From contig JACRMQ010000003.1 in NCBI GenBank assembly GCA_016214905.1, forward strand, positions 1 to 64,000: a DNA stretch of 64,000 nt, given 5' to 3'. Below the pieces are notes generated by a model. It searched no databases and was not told where the DNA came from. It was given only the letters and a program-made list of their open reading frames with translations. This stretch comes from Ignavibacteriales bacterium. Lineage in GTDB: Bacteria > Bacteroidota > Ignavibacteria > UBA10030 > SZUA-254. Of this stretch, positions 26,272-37,300 are shown one piece after another; the first letter of the stretch is position 1, and every line of letters begins with the position of its first letter. The position numbers and the translations under genes are program-made.

Positions 26272-29200
26272 TATTGCGGAGTTGATGTCTGCTGTAAATT
26301 AAAGCTCCATGCAACGTCCATCTTCAATAAAAATCCTAAAAAAATCATACGAACACCGTAACCGGTTCCGGCTAATAAATCGCGCATGTATGTATTGCCA
26401 TTAAGATCTTTATCGAAAGCTTTAAAATCCTTCCGCCATCTATACGCGCCGCCAATATCCAAAAACAACGCGCCGCTGAAGCTTTGAAAGAAAACCGGGA
26501 TCGGTCCGGCGGCAAAATATCCGAATAGCGGAAACCGCAACTCTGTATTCATCATGCCGTATTTCGTTCCGACAGTTTTATTGTAATTATATCCTCGCAA
26601 TGGTACGCCGTAAGTGAGGAAAACAAAATCTTCCGCTTCGGTGATCGGAATTTGATTATTCTCAACACGCCAGTTGAGCCAGTTCGATACTCCGCCGAGA
26701 ACGAAACGCTGGGGATCTTTTCCGAAACTGCCGCCGCCGGCTAACCGGAGAGCGAGAGTATAATTCCGGCCTAAGCGAATGTATCGTCTGTAATCTGCGG
26801 TAACAGAAACGAAACCGAGAGATGAACTATTTATCTTCGGACTTGCCATAACGTTGATCGCGTAGCGTTCACCGTTTGCAGGTGCAATTAAACCCCATAA
26901 ACTGTTATCGTGCACATAACCCACCGATGGGACGATGAGTGTGCGTTTTTGGACAACTGCTTCTGCCAAACTTAAATTGTTGCGTGTGAGATTCATCCAT
27001 GATAAACCTAAATCAACTCTATCAAACTTATTGAATGGATAAGTAGCTACACCGGTTAAACCGTAATTCCGGAATCGATACCTATAATAGTTCTCGGTGG
27101 TTTTATCGAAGAGATCTAAAAATCCGACATTATGATATCCCTGCAGACCATAATCGATTCGTTTTGGAAGATAAAAATAAGCAAGGGCGTAATTGCTGTT
27201 TGCCAAACCAAATTGCAAATCGAGAAGAAGATAAAATTGATGATCGCCCAGCATATCGCTGAATGCCATTATCGTTGATCCCTGAACACCGTAAAATGTG
27301 TTATAACCGGCATTACCGTAAATTATATCGGGAGAAAAATTAATTTTGTATTTATTAACCCTGAATTGTCCGAGAGAATCGAGATTGTTTGTTATAACCC
27401 GGGTAGCGGAACTATCCGAAATCTTGGCGCCGCGATCTCTGTAAATATCGTTGAATATATAATTCTTCAGTTCAAGTTTTCCCCCTTCAACATCGAAAGT
27501 TTCTACAGAATCTTTTCTATCCAGTTTGATTATCACATCATCGGCTAACTTGATATCCGGTTGCCGTGTTGATTGCTTTTCTATGTCGGTTGGTTTTGCA
27601 GTTAAGCGGCGGAAGAATTCCGTCTGCTCGAGCGCTGAAGAATAAGTAGGTTGTTCAAACGGACTTCTCATCAGGAATAAATCGAATCCGGCATTCGATA
27701 ATGAACTGAACGCGAGTTTATTGCCGTCGCGTGAAAGAGATAATTGATAAACTCCGCTAAGCGAATTAGTAATCGCGTAACTGGAGTCGTTCTTGATGTT
27801 TTGGGTATAAATATTATTGATTCCATTCTGATCGGAAATAAATAAAAGGTAATTCCCGTCGGGCGAGGCACAAGGAGAAGTTTCATCGCTGTTCGGTAAA
27901 TCGGTGATTCTCTTGATCTGCCTGGTGAGAATTTTTATCGCATAGATTTCTTTTTGACCGAAATTTGGCTTGTAAATATTTATTTTATTTGTTTGTTGAT
28001 CGGAAAATATTTCGGCGTCACGATCGGAGGAAAAATAAATGATTGAACCGTCGGCAGACCACGACGGATCGCCGTCACTGAAGACATCGTTCGTTAGATT
28101 GATTAATTCTTTTAAATCAAGATCGTAAACGAAAAGATCGGAATGGTTCTCCTGCATCCCGATGAATGAAACCTTACCTCTCTGATGGATTGAATCTTTT
28201 TGAATCGGTGACCAGTCGATTGAAAATATTCCGTCAAGATCGAATTCAATTTTTTCTTCACTCCCTGTCTCAACATTTATGATGATCACCGCATCGCGCG
28301 CTCCGGTTTTAGTGGCGAGAGCTAGGTATTTTCCGTCGGGTGACCACGACATACCCGGCGTAAGAAGGTGCAGTTCCTCGAAATTTGGAGTGCGCTGACC
28401 TTTAATAAGTTTTTGGTCTATTGTTCCATCGATTGTATTCATCACGAATACATCGAAATAATCATCTCTGTTCGAGATGAAAGCAAGTCTGTCACCTTTC
28501 GGAGAAATTGCGGGACTAGTGTTATAAAAGCTGCCGTCCTTGCGGTGATCTGTAAGCCGTCGGGCGTAATCTGTCGGTTCTTTACGCTTGGCAATATCGG
28601 GCCAGTACAATACTTTTTGTTCTTTTTGCCAGCGCTCCGAAAGTTCTTCAACATTCAAGCCGATCGAGTTTCTCAATCCCTGATCCACGCTTCGCGACCC
28701 TTTTATTCTCGTTAATATCTCGGCGATCTTTTGCTCACCGTATTTGGCAGCAATGTAATTCCAAACCGATTGCCCGCCGCGATACGCGAAGTATCCGTAC
28801 AATTGATCGATCTTCGGCAAATATTCGTGTACGGTGGCATCTCTTAAAAACATATCGGAATCTGTGTCCCATTTCAGCGCTTCATATTCCGCCAACCCCT
28901 CGTTAAACCACATCGGTAATTGCAGCGTGATATTGTTGGAAATGATCGATTGGAGCGAACCGCCGTAAAACATTTCGTTCAGAACGGCGTGCACAAGTTC
29001 ATGGTGGATTACGTGCCGAAACTTTTTGTAATCTCCTTCAAACGGAATGACAACTCTGTTTTTGAACAGTTCCGTAACGCCGCCGATTCCTTCTTCCATA
29101 TATTCACTCACTACATTCGTCTGCTGAAAATCGTTATGTGAATTATAGATCACCAACGGTATCCGATCGGGTATTTGATACCTGAATGATTTGCTTATAG

Positions 29201-29414
29201 AGTAATAAGAAGACTCGGCGATATCGGCTGCTACATAGGCAAGCTCTTTTCCACCTTGCGAGAAATAAACGTCGAAATGAACCGATTGAATGAAGTACCA
29301 ATCAAAGTTTTTGTACTGAACTTTATTTTTCCCGAACGAGGCATCCTGTGCCGGAGATGAGGCGCAAAAAATGTTCACGAGGAATGATATGATTATAATG
29401 ATTTTGATTTTCAT
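26244..29414 (-). CDS. peptidase-like, beta-propeller, outer-membrane-barrel fusion
   Basis: This 1056-residue, three-part protein follows a signal peptide ending near CASSPAQ. Residues about 45-270 look like a peptidase MA/gluzincin domain, with the zinc motif HELVH (His138, Glu139, His142) and a downstream NEGLAEYEAL. Residues about 290-620 form a TolB/WD40-like propeller with PD40 repeats (SPDGKYLALATK, SADGSIIYFSSDRD, SPDGNYLLFISDQNG). Residues about 700-1056 form a BamA/Omp85-like outer-membrane barrel with RLGRNYTLALRLAGGGSFG, RGYN and FPLFGYF. It would place a propeller and protease in the periplasm on an outer-membrane anchor. Related three-part proteins exist in sister lineages. The function is not known. 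Confidence 0.87.
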   Translation of the reverse strand: MKIKIIIIISFLVNIFCASSPAQDASFGKNKVQYKNFDWYFIQSVHFDVYFSQGGKELAYVAADIAESSYYSISKSFRYQIPDRIPLVIYNSHNDFQQTNVVSEYMEEGIGGVTELFKNRVVIPFEGDYKKFRHVIHHELVHAVLNEMFYGGSLQSIISNNITLQLPMWFNEGLAEYEALKWDTDSDMFLRDATVHEYLPKIDQLYGYFAYRGGQSVWNYIAAKYGEQKIAEILTRIKGSRSVDQGLRNSIGLNVEELSERWQKEQKVLYWPDIAKRKEPTDYARRLTDHRKDGSFYNTSPAISPKGDRLAFISNRDDYFDVFVMNTIDGTIDQKLIKGQRTPNFEELHLLTPGMSWSPDGKYLALATKTGARDAVIIINVETGSEEKIEFDLDGIFSIDWSPIQKDSIHQRGKVSFIGMQENHSDLFVYDLDLKELINLTNDVFSDGDPSWSADGSIIYFSSDRDAEIFSDQQTNKINIYKPNFGQKEIYAIKILTRQIKRITDLPNSDETSPCASPDGNYLLFISDQNGINNIYTQNIKNDSSYAITNSLSGVYQLSLSRDGNKLAFSSLSNAGFDLFLMRSPFEQPTYSSALEQTEFFRRLTAKPTDIEKQSTRQPDIKLADDVIIKLDRKDSVETFDVEGGKLELKNYIFNDIYRDRGAKISDSSATRVITNNLDSLGQFRVNKYKINFSPDIIYGNAGYNTFYGVQGSTIMAFSDMLGDHQFYLLLDLQFGLANSNYALAYFYLPKRIDYGLQGYHNVGFLDLFDKTTENYYRYRFRNYGLTGVATYPFNKFDRVDLGLSWMNLTRNNLSLAEAVVQKRTLIVPSVGYVHDNSLWGLIAPANGERYAINVMASPKINSSSLGFVSVTADYRRYIRLGRNYTLALRLAGGGSFGKDPQRFVLGGVSNWLNWRVENNQIPITEAEDFVFLTYGVPLRGYNYNKTVGTKYGMMNTELRFPLFGYFAAGPIPVFFQSFSGALFLDIGGAYRWRKDFKAFDKDLNGNTYMRDLLAGTGYGVRMIFLGFLLKMDVAWSFNLQQTSTPQYYFSLGADI

Positions 29415-29501
29415 AGAGATGATCCTTTGCCGCGTTTCTTATACTAAATTACGAAACGGATAAACGAGATGCAAAGTTTCGGTAAAAGTATAAACCGCAA
29501 A

Positions 29502-29549
29502 AAACCTCAGGTATCTTCAAAAGAATGGCAAGGAAGATACCGGAGGTTT
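29502..29549 (-). terminator. rho-independent terminator downstream of larE
   Basis: Long arms 29502-29518 and 29533-29549 pair through AAACCTC/GAGGTTT and GGTATCTTC/GAAGATACC with one mismatch. On the minus strand the hairpin is followed by a T-run. It lies 25 bases after the larE stop. Confidence 0.85.
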
Positions 29550-29573
29550 ACTTTGTTAGTAAACTTGCTGTAA

Positions 29574-30407
29574 TTATTTTTTAGTTATCTCGGAAGGTAG
29601 GATTTCATTCATGGAACCGGTGCGATATCCCTGAAGATCGAGTGTAATGTAAATGAATCCCAGCGCTTTCAGTTTTTCTATAATTGAATTTCGGATATCT
29701 GCATCGAGTATGAGTGGAATTTCAGCGGGTAAGATTTCAATGCGGGCTGTTTTCTCATCATGATGCCGAACCCGGAACGCACGAAATCCAAGTGAACGCA
29801 AAAACATTTCTGCCTGATCAATTTTGCTGAGCGCCTCTTTTGTAATCCCAAATCCGTATGGAAAACGTGATGAAAGACAGGCGAACGACGGCTTATCCCA
29901 CGTTGGTAAACCAAGGTGTTTCGATAATTCGCGTACATCCTCTTTTGTGAATCCTGATTCCAGCAATGGAGATCTAACATTTTGTTCGGCAGAGGCACGG
30001 CTTCCCGGGCGGAAATCTTTTAAGTCATCAACTATCGAGCCATCTGCGATCCAAGGTATGTTTTGCGCTTCTGCAATACCATGAAGCTTAGAAAACAATT
30101 CTGATTTACAGTAATAACATCGATCAATAGGATTTTCACGGAATTTTAAATTATCAGTTTCCTCCGTCTCCACTTCTAAATATTCCGCGCCGATCAGTCG
30201 TATCAACTCCAACGCTTCTTTGTATTCTTGCACAGGATAAGTTGCCGATTTCCCGATCACGGCGAGGGCATTCTTACCCAAGGTATCAACAGCAATTTTC
30301 AACAACAATGTACTATCCACACCGCCCGAGAAACCGATGACAATTTTCCCGAGTTCACCCAATAATGTTTTTAACCGATTGTATTTATTTTCAAGTTCTT
30401 TATTCAT
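29574..30407 (-). CDS. larE: LarE-type ATP-dependent sulfur transferase
   Basis: This 277-residue PP-loop enzyme has SGGVDST at 27-33. It matches LarE, which makes the thio groups of the nickel-pincer cofactor by adenylating a biosynthetic intermediate and donating sulfur. Motifs seen are the RCYYCKSEL segment (Cys97, Cys100) and KPSFACLSSRFPYG with Cys177, the position of the sacrificial cysteine in the Lactobacillus enzyme. Three cysteines together resemble the iron-sulfur-cluster form of LarE, which recycles sulfur instead of being consumed; this is inference. No larB, larC or lactate racemase gene is in the window. It lies 54 bases after the TPR gene on the same strand and has its own terminator. 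Confidence 0.9.
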   Translation of the reverse strand: MNKELENKYNRLKTLLGELGKIVIGFSGGVDSTLLLKIAVDTLGKNALAVIGKSATYPVQEYKEALELIRLIGAEYLEVETEETDNLKFRENPIDRCYYCKSELFSKLHGIAEAQNIPWIADGSIVDDLKDFRPGSRASAEQNVRSPLLESGFTKEDVRELSKHLGLPTWDKPSFACLSSRFPYGFGITKEALSKIDQAEMFLRSLGFRAFRVRHHDEKTARIEILPAEIPLILDADIRNSIIEKLKALGFIYITLDLQGYRTGSMNEILPSEITKK

Positions 30408-30461
30408 AGCAGATCAAGTTCATAACATTTGTTAAGAACTTTTTTAGTTTAACAAATTGAA

Positions 30462-31886
30462 TTATTTTTCTAAAAGGTGAGTGAATTCTTTGATCGACCG
30501 AACGCCCGGAAATTCTTCCTCGAATTCGTTTTTCTTGGCAGGATCAAGCTGGAACGATCTCTTTAATGATTCAAGAGCATCGAAAGTTTTTCTCATCAGA
30601 AAAAGAACTTTCGCTCTGTCGTAATACGGATCAGCCCAGTTAGGATTCAACTCTATACATTTATTGAAAGCTTTAAGCGCTTCTTTGAAGTATCCGAATT
30701 CAAGAAGTGTTTCTCCTAAATCGAACCATGCGCTTATATTTGCAGGATCCCAGCGCACTGCCATTTTATAACTGTACAATGCTTCGCGCCACTTGCCCAA
30801 ATTATAAGCTGCATCCGCTTTTGCGTGCCACACTTCAGGATAATTTTTGCAGAGGAGTAATGCCGTTGAGTAATCGTTGTATGATTTTTGATAATTTTCT
30901 ATCGAGTCGTAACAGCTTCCCCTGCCGAAGTAAGATTCGTAATGTTTCGGATCGAGTTTGATTGCCTGAGTGAAACATTTTATGGCAAGTTTGTACATGC
31001 CTAATTCTTCGTACGCGTTTCCTAAATTGTGCCAGGCAGGAATATCAGCTTCGTCGTATCGGATAGTTGTTCTGTAACAGTCAACTGCGTCGTGCAATCT
31101 GCCCATATTCGCGTAAGTATTACCTTTATTATACCAGGCAGATGGGAAGTCTTCTTTCAGCGCCAGTGCAAAATCGTAACTTTCAATCGCCTGGATGAAG
31201 GAATTTTTTCGGTTCAGCACGATACCTCTATTGTACCACGCTGTGTAATTGAACGGATCTAAATCTATATGTTGGTTGTAACAACTGAGAGCATCATCCA
31301 AACGGTCTAAACATTCGTAACAAAATCCGAGTTCGTAGATGGCTTCTTTGTGAGAGGGATTATCGTGAAGGATCGATTTCAGAATTTTAATGGCATCATC
31401 GAAACGGTCGAGCCGTTCAAGCGATAATGCTTTCATGAACATGGCATCGTAATTCTGTTCATCGAGTTCGATCGCTTTATCGTACCAGTTTAATGCCTCT
31501 TCCATACGGCCTGTATTCTCTAAAGCGTAAGCATAACCGATGCAAATATCGGGATCGTTCGGATTCAACATTTGAGCGCGATCAAGCGATTCCAGCGCTT
31601 CCTCAAAACGATGCAGATGGTTTAATATTGTTCCGCGCCGAAGCCAGATCTCGGAATTGTACGGAACAAATTCGAGCAGACTGTCAAAATAATCGAGAGC
31701 TTCCGGGTATTTATGGTTTTCAAAATAGAAATAAGCGATTTCCTCTAACGCTTCGATGTTGGTTGATCCGCTTGTTTCAGCTTTCAATTGTTCGGAGAGT
31801 TTTTGGATTTCTTCTTCGGTCTTCTGATCATCACGACGCGGTTCATCGAACTCGTCGTCAAAGTTTTCAAAATCTAAACGATCCAT
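30462..31886 (-). CDS. cytoplasmic tetratricopeptide-repeat protein
   Basis: This 474-residue protein has no signal peptide. After an acidic N-terminus it is built almost wholly of about 11-12 tandem TPR units of 34 residues. Clear copies read ALDYFDSLLEFVPYN, ALESLDRAQMLNPNDPD, ALNWYDKAIELDEQN, ALSCYNQHIDLDPFN and AIKCFTQAIKLDPKH. Such repeats form a superhelical scaffold for protein-protein contacts. It is divergent from the yggS gene and sits upstream of larE. No binding partner can be inferred. Confidence 0.92.
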   Translation of the reverse strand: MDRLDFENFDDEFDEPRRDDQKTEEEIQKLSEQLKAETSGSTNIEALEEIAYFYFENHKYPEALDYFDSLLEFVPYNSEIWLRRGTILNHLHRFEEALESLDRAQMLNPNDPDICIGYAYALENTGRMEEALNWYDKAIELDEQNYDAMFMKALSLERLDRFDDAIKILKSILHDNPSHKEAIYELGFCYECLDRLDDALSCYNQHIDLDPFNYTAWYNRGIVLNRKNSFIQAIESYDFALALKEDFPSAWYNKGNTYANMGRLHDAVDCYRTTIRYDEADIPAWHNLGNAYEELGMYKLAIKCFTQAIKLDPKHYESYFGRGSCYDSIENYQKSYNDYSTALLLCKNYPEVWHAKADAAYNLGKWREALYSYKMAVRWDPANISAWFDLGETLLEFGYFKEALKAFNKCIELNPNWADPYYDRAKVLFLMRKTFDALESLKRSFQLDPAKKNEFEEEFPGVRSIKEFTHLLEK

Positions 31887-32020
31887 TGTCTGTTGGTTAA
31901 TCTGTATGTAACAATATAAATAAAAAAAGAATCGGAAGTCAAGCGTTTCATATTCTTTGTTGAAAATTCTTCGTTGTTTTTAATGGAAAAATCAGGTATA
32001 TTTACTGTCGTTACGGCAAT

Positions 32021-32698
32021 ATGATCGCAGATAATATTAAAAATATCAGGCAACGTATCGCCGATGTATGCCGGAAAAATGGTCGGAATACAGAAGAAAT
32101 TACGTTAATTGCCGTTTCAAAAACGGTAACTGCAGATTTGATACGAGAAGCGGTTCGTTCTGACATACTTGATCTCGGAGAAAATTATGTTCAGGATTTG
32201 CGTGCGAAAAAAGAAGCGCTGAACGGTATTCCAATTCGCTGGCATTTCATCGGGCATTTACAATCGAATAAAATAAAATATATCGCGGATTGGATCTACC
32301 TGATTCACGCGGTAGATTCGATTGAGTTGGCATCTGAAATTTCCAAACATGCTCGAAGATTATCCAGGAATATCAATATTCTCGTCGAAGTCAACACGAG
32401 CGATGAGAAATCTAAATTCGGTATATCGGTTAAAGATGCGCCCGATTTTATTCGAAGAGTTGCAGTTATCGAAAATCTGTCTGTTTCCGGATTGATGACG
32501 ATGGGACCTTTTTCACCGGATCCCGAAGAATCTAGACCGGGATTCAGGCAGCTAAGACAGATCAAAGAATCGCTCGAATCGGAAGGTTATCGGCTCCCGA
32601 TACTTTCTATGGGTATGACGAACGATTTTGAAGTGGCGATTGAAGAAGGTGCTACCATGCTGCGTATTGGCACGGCAATTTTTGGTGAAAGAAAATAA
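32021..32698 (+). CDS. yggS: PLP homeostasis protein (YggS/PLPBP family)
   Basis: This 225-residue alanine-racemase-N-domain protein binds pyridoxal phosphate and buffers its cellular pool. PLP Lys34 lies in ITLIAVSKT. Other family stretches are [53 protein letters not shown] and [23 protein letters not shown]. It is the first gene of the long housekeeping operon that runs to rluD. The next gene starts after one base. Confidence 0.95.
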   Translation: MIADNIKNIRQRIADVCRKNGRNTEEITLIAVSKTVTADLIREAVRSDILDLGENYVQDLRAKKEALNGIPIRWHFIGHLQSNKIKYIADWIYLIHAVDSIELASEISKHARRLSRNINILVEVNTSDEKSKFGISVKDAPDFIRRVAVIENLSVSGLMTMGPFSPDPEESRPGFRQLRQIKESLESEGYRLPILSMGMTNDFEVAIEEGATMLRIGTAIFGERK

Positions 32699-32699
32699 A

Positions 32700-33239
32700 A
32701 TGAATATCTCGGTTTCGGAAATACGATCTCATAAATTCAATACGAAGCTTTCTGGTTTTGATAAAGCGGAAGTGTCTGCGTTTCTTTCTAAGATCGCGGA
32801 TGAAATGAACGAGCTGAATAAAATTAACGGCAAGCTCTCTGAGAAAGTTATCGAGCTTGAGACGAGATTGAAAGATTACCAGACGATTGAGAAAGCATTG
32901 CAGCAAACATTGATGCAAGGGCAGGAGACTGCCGGAAAAACCGTTGAGATAGCACGCAAGGAAGCACAGTTGATATTACAGGAAGCGGAAGTTAAGGCAT
33001 CGCAAATTCTTGATAAAGCTCGAACTGAACTCACTTCAACCAAAGAACAAATAACAATTCTTAAAGCGAAGAAAGATTCAATCGTTAGCCGGATGAGAAT
33101 GCTTCTCAACTCGGAACTTGAGTTGATCAAGGCACTGGAGTTTGATGAGAAAATCGGCGGTGGAATTGAGATGGAAGCAAAATCCCCGACTGTTGAAAAG
33201 TCGGCTGAAATCGATGAGATAATAAAACAGATAGGTTGA
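32700..33239 (+). CDS. divIVA: DivIVA-domain protein
   Basis: This 179-residue protein starts [20 protein letters not shown], the membrane-curvature-sensing DivIVA N-terminal turn. A coiled coil follows over about residues 25-130 ([22 protein letters not shown]), then an acidic tail. DivIVA proteins localise at cell poles and division sites. The C-terminal part differs widely between phyla, and the role here may be polar organisation or cell shape. The start at ATG 32700 is one base after the yggS stop. An earlier in-frame start inside yggS is rejected because the canonical N-terminus begins at 32700. Confidence 0.88.
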   Translation: MNISVSEIRSHKFNTKLSGFDKAEVSAFLSKIADEMNELNKINGKLSEKVIELETRLKDYQTIEKALQQTLMQGQETAGKTVEIARKEAQLILQEAEVKASQILDKARTELTSTKEQITILKAKKDSIVSRMRMLLNSELELIKALEFDEKIGGGIEMEAKSPTVEKSAEIDEIIKQIG

Positions 33240-33241
33240 GT

Positions 33242-34075
33242 ATGTCGATGACGTTATTAGAGCAAGTGCAAGAATCTATTTCGTATATCAGGAAGCATAC
33301 CAAAATGCGTCCCGAGATCGGAATTATACTCGGAACCGGTTTGGGCGGATTGGTTAGAGAAATCCGCAAGGAAATCGTTTTGGATTATGATGAAATACCG
33401 CACTTCCCGATTTCGACTGTGGAATCGCATCACGGGAAATTAATTTTTGGAACACTCGCCGGACGTAAAGTTGTTGCAATGCAGGGACGATTTCATTTTT
33501 ATGAAGGATACACGTTGCAGAACGTAACGTATCCTGTGCGTGTTATGTCTCATAAAGTAGGTTTAGGCGTTAAGACATTATTGATATCGAATGCGGCCGG
33601 AGGTATGAATCCCGAATTCAAACGCGGCGACCTGATGATTATAGATGATCATATAAATATGCAGGGTGATAATCCTTTGATCGGCGCTAACGTGGATGAA
33701 TTAGGTCCGCGTTTCCCCGATATGTCTGAACCGTACAGCAAAGAATTAATTTCACTCGCCGATAAAGTTGCGCGCGATCTGAGAATAAAAGTGAAACATG
33801 GTGTCTTTGTCGCGGTTCAGGGACCAAATCTTGAAACCCGCGCCGAATACAGAATGCTCAGAAACATTGGAGCAGACGCGGTTGGCATGTCTACAGTTCC
33901 GGAAAATATTATTGCGAATCATATGGGAATGCGATCTTTCGGTATCTCAATAATAACGGACGAATGCTTCCCCGACACGCTCGAACCGGTTTCGGTAGAT
34001 GAGATAATTAAGATAGCCAATAAAGCTGAACCGAAGCTGACGAAGCTGATGAAGGAACTTGTCAGACGAATTTAA
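33242..34075 (+). CDS. punA: purine-nucleoside phosphorylase (PNP type 2)
   Basis: This 277-residue phosphorylase cleaves inosine or guanosine with phosphate to base and ribose 1-phosphate. Family motifs are [54 protein letters not shown] and [14 protein letters not shown]. The substrate-pocket Glu in [10 protein letters not shown] and the Asn of TDEC-type trimeric PNPs look intact. ATG 33242 is preceded by AGG six bases upstream. An overlapping TTG at 33236 is possible but less likely. It overlaps or abuts the divIVA end within the operon. Confidence 0.94.
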   Translation: MSMTLLEQVQESISYIRKHTKMRPEIGIILGTGLGGLVREIRKEIVLDYDEIPHFPISTVESHHGKLIFGTLAGRKVVAMQGRFHFYEGYTLQNVTYPVRVMSHKVGLGVKTLLISNAAGGMNPEFKRGDLMIIDDHINMQGDNPLIGANVDELGPRFPDMSEPYSKELISLADKVARDLRIKVKHGVFVAVQGPNLETRAEYRMLRNIGADAVGMSTVPENIIANHMGMRSFGISIITDECFPDTLEPVSVDEIIKIANKAEPKLTKLMKELVRRI

Positions 34076-34099
34076 TCGAACAGTTCGAATTTTTATTCA

Positions 34100-34300
34100 A
34101 TGCTTCAACCCTTTGGAAAAATTTTAATCCTTTTCGGATTCATAATCATCGGAATAGGAGTGCTGCTTCTTTTTGTAGATAAAATTCCATTAATAGGAAA
34201 ATTACCCGGTGATATAAACATCAAGAAAGATAATTACCGGATTTTTATTCCAATAACAACGAGCATTTTAATTAGTATCATTATAAGCGGCATTTTCTGA
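34100..34300 (+). CDS. DUF2905 family small membrane protein
   Basis: This 66-residue protein has two membrane helices around a short loop, GKLPGDINIKKDNYRIF, the hallmark of DUF2905. The function of the family is unknown. It lies 24 bases after the purine phosphorylase gene and 38 bases before ileS, inside the same operon. The gap to ileS holds nothing recognised. Confidence 0.85.
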   Translation: MLQPFGKILILFGFIIIGIGVLLLFVDKIPLIGKLPGDINIKKDNYRIFIPITTSILISIIISGIF

Positions 34301-34338
34301 CTGCTGTCATTTTTCAGTAAAAAGTAAAAGAGTGAAAC

Positions 34339-37300
34339 GTGTTTAAAGAACTTACAGATAAAATAAATTACTCCGCAATTGAAATCGAAATTTTAAATTT
34401 CTGGAAGGAAAATAAAATATTCGAGAAAAGTGTAACAGAGCGTGAAGGCAAATCGGGTTTCACTTTTTATGAAGGACCACCGACCGCTAACGGACGTCCC
34501 GGTATTCACCATGTAATGAGTCGCACGCTGAAAGATTTAGTTTGCCGTTACAAAACTATGCGCGGATTTCAAGTTCACCGAAAAGCAGGGTGGGATACGC
34601 ACGGACTTCCCGTCGAAATCGAAGTTGAAAAAATGCTCGGCTTCAAACACAAAGATGAAATTGTGAAATACGGTGTCTCTAAGTTCAACGAAGAATGTAA
34701 AAAATCTGTCTGGAAATATTTGGGTGAATGGGAAAAAATGACCGAGCGGATGGGTTATTGGGTAAACCTCGACGATCCGTACATCACTTTCAAAAACGAA
34801 TATATCGAATCGATCTGGTGGGCGCTGAAACAATATTACGATAAGGGATTGATCTACAAAGGATTTAAAATCCAGCCGTACTGCCCGCGCTGCGAAACTC
34901 CGCTTTCTTCTCACGAAGTTTCTTTGGGATATCAAGACGTAAAGGATCCGAGCATCTATGTGAAGATGAAAGTGAAGGGGGAAGAGAACACTTTCTTCCT
35001 CGTCTGGACTACAACACCGTGGACACTGATTTCGAATGTCGCTTTAGCTGTCAATCCGAATGTCGAATATGTTAAGATCGAACATAAAGGAGAAAAATTA
35101 ATTCTTGCCGAAGCACGCCTCGGTGTCCTTGAAGGTGAATATACTGTGCTCGAAAAATTCAAAGGAAACACAATCGTCGGTAAAGAATATGAACGTTTGT
35201 ACAGCTATCATTCTGTAAACGAGAAGGCCTGGTATGTTATTGAAGGCGACTTCGTAACAACCGACGATGGTTCAGGAATTGTTCACATCGCGCCGGCGTA
35301 CGGTGAAGATGATTATCAGGTCTCGCGCAAATACGGTTTGCCAGCAATTCACCCGGTGAATAAGAGCGGTGAGTTCGGAGATGAGGTGACCGAGTTTGCG
35401 AATAAATTTGTAAAAGAAGCAGATCCCGAAATCATTTATAATCTTAAACAGCGTCATCTTCTTTATAAAAAAGAGATGATCACTCACAGCTATCCTCATT
35501 GCTGGAGATGTAAAACACCTCTTCTTTATTACGCGCGCGAATCGTGGTACATTGCCACAACGAAATACGCAGCGAGAATGGTTGAACTAAACAAAACCAT
35601 CAACTGGTTTCCACCCGAAGTAGGTGAGGGACGATTCGGTAACTGGCTGGAAGAAAATAAAGATTGGTCTCTATCGCGTGATAGATTTTGGGGAACACCG
35701 TTGCCTATCTGGATGTGTGAAGAATGTAACGCTCAGAAATGTGTCGGGAGTATCGCCGAATTGAAGCAGGGAAACAACCTGAGCGAGCCGGTTGATTTAC
35801 ACAAACCTTTCGTTGACGATGTTACATTCAATTGCAGTTGCGGCGGGACGATGAAACGCACGCCGGAACTGATCGATGTCTGGTTCGATTCGGGCGCTAT
35901 GCCGTTCGCGCAGTGGCATTATCCTTTCGAGAATAAAGAATTGATCGATTCCGGCGAACAGCATCCGGCAGATTTCATTTGTGAAGGTGTTGACCAAACG
36001 CGCGGATGGTTTTATTCGCTTCATTCGATCAGCACATTTTTATTCGATAAACCTGCATATAAAAATATTTTGGTGAACGATTTGATCCTCGATAACGAGG
36101 GGCAAAAGATGTCGAAGTCGAAAGGGAATACTGTCGATCCATTCAAGATTATCGAAAAATACGGTGCCGATACAACTCGCTGGTATTTAGTGGCAACAAG
36201 TCCACCTTGGAGACCAACTTTATTTGATGAAGAAGGATTGGTCGAAGTTCAGCGAAAATTTTTCGGCACATTGCTGAACACTTATGCTTTCTTCTCTCTT
36301 TACGCGAACATAGATAAATTCGATTACAGCGGACCGCAGATACCTTTGGCAGAGAGGCAGGAAATCGACCGTTGGATAATCTCAGCGTTGAACACGTTGA
36401 TTAAAAATTATGATGTAGCGATGGATGGTTACGATGTAACAAAAGCTGCGCGGGCGATCAGCGATTTCACAATCGACCAGCTTTCGAATTGGTACGTGAG
36501 AAGAAACAGACGTCGTTTCTGGAAAAACGAAATGGGATCCGATAAGCTCGCCGCGTATCAAACATTGTACGAGTGTTTGGTGGTAATAACCAAATTGATG
36601 GCACCGTTTGCACCGTTTACGGCAGAAGAATTATTCAAGAATCTTAATTCGGTGACAAAAAAGGAGAAAGAAATTTCGGTGCATCTTTCTCAAATACCAA
36701 TCGTAAATGAAGATGCTGTCGATCTGGATCTTGAAGCTCGGATGGAAAAAGCGGAACGGATCGTTTCTCTCGTAAGAGCGATTAGAAACAAATCTAATCT
36801 GAAAGTCAGGCAGCCGCTTGCACGTTTAATCATCCCGGTCTTCAACGAAAAAGACAAAGAGGTCGTCAGTAAAATGGAAGACGTAATCTTGGACGAAATA
36901 AACGTGAAGAAAATTGAGTACGTAAGCGACGATTCGGGGATAGTTCATAAATCAATAAAACCGAATTTCAAATCGCTCGGACCCAAGCATGGTAAATCGG
37001 TGCAGCCGGTTGCCGCGGCGATTCGCAATTTTGGAACAGCCGAGATCAAAGAGATCGAACAAAAAGGAAGTATCACTATCAACCTGAACGGCGGTGGAAC
37101 CGTAATCGCGCGAGATGATGTTGAAATTATTCATGAAGATATCAAGGGCTGGGTTGTCGAATCGGATTCGAACACAACGGTCGCGCTCGATATCGAATTG
37201 ACCGATGAACTTATTAATGAAGGAATTGCCCGTGAGTTTGTGAATCGGGTTCAGAATATGCGCAAAGACGCAGGGTTTGATGTTACAGACAGAATTCGCC

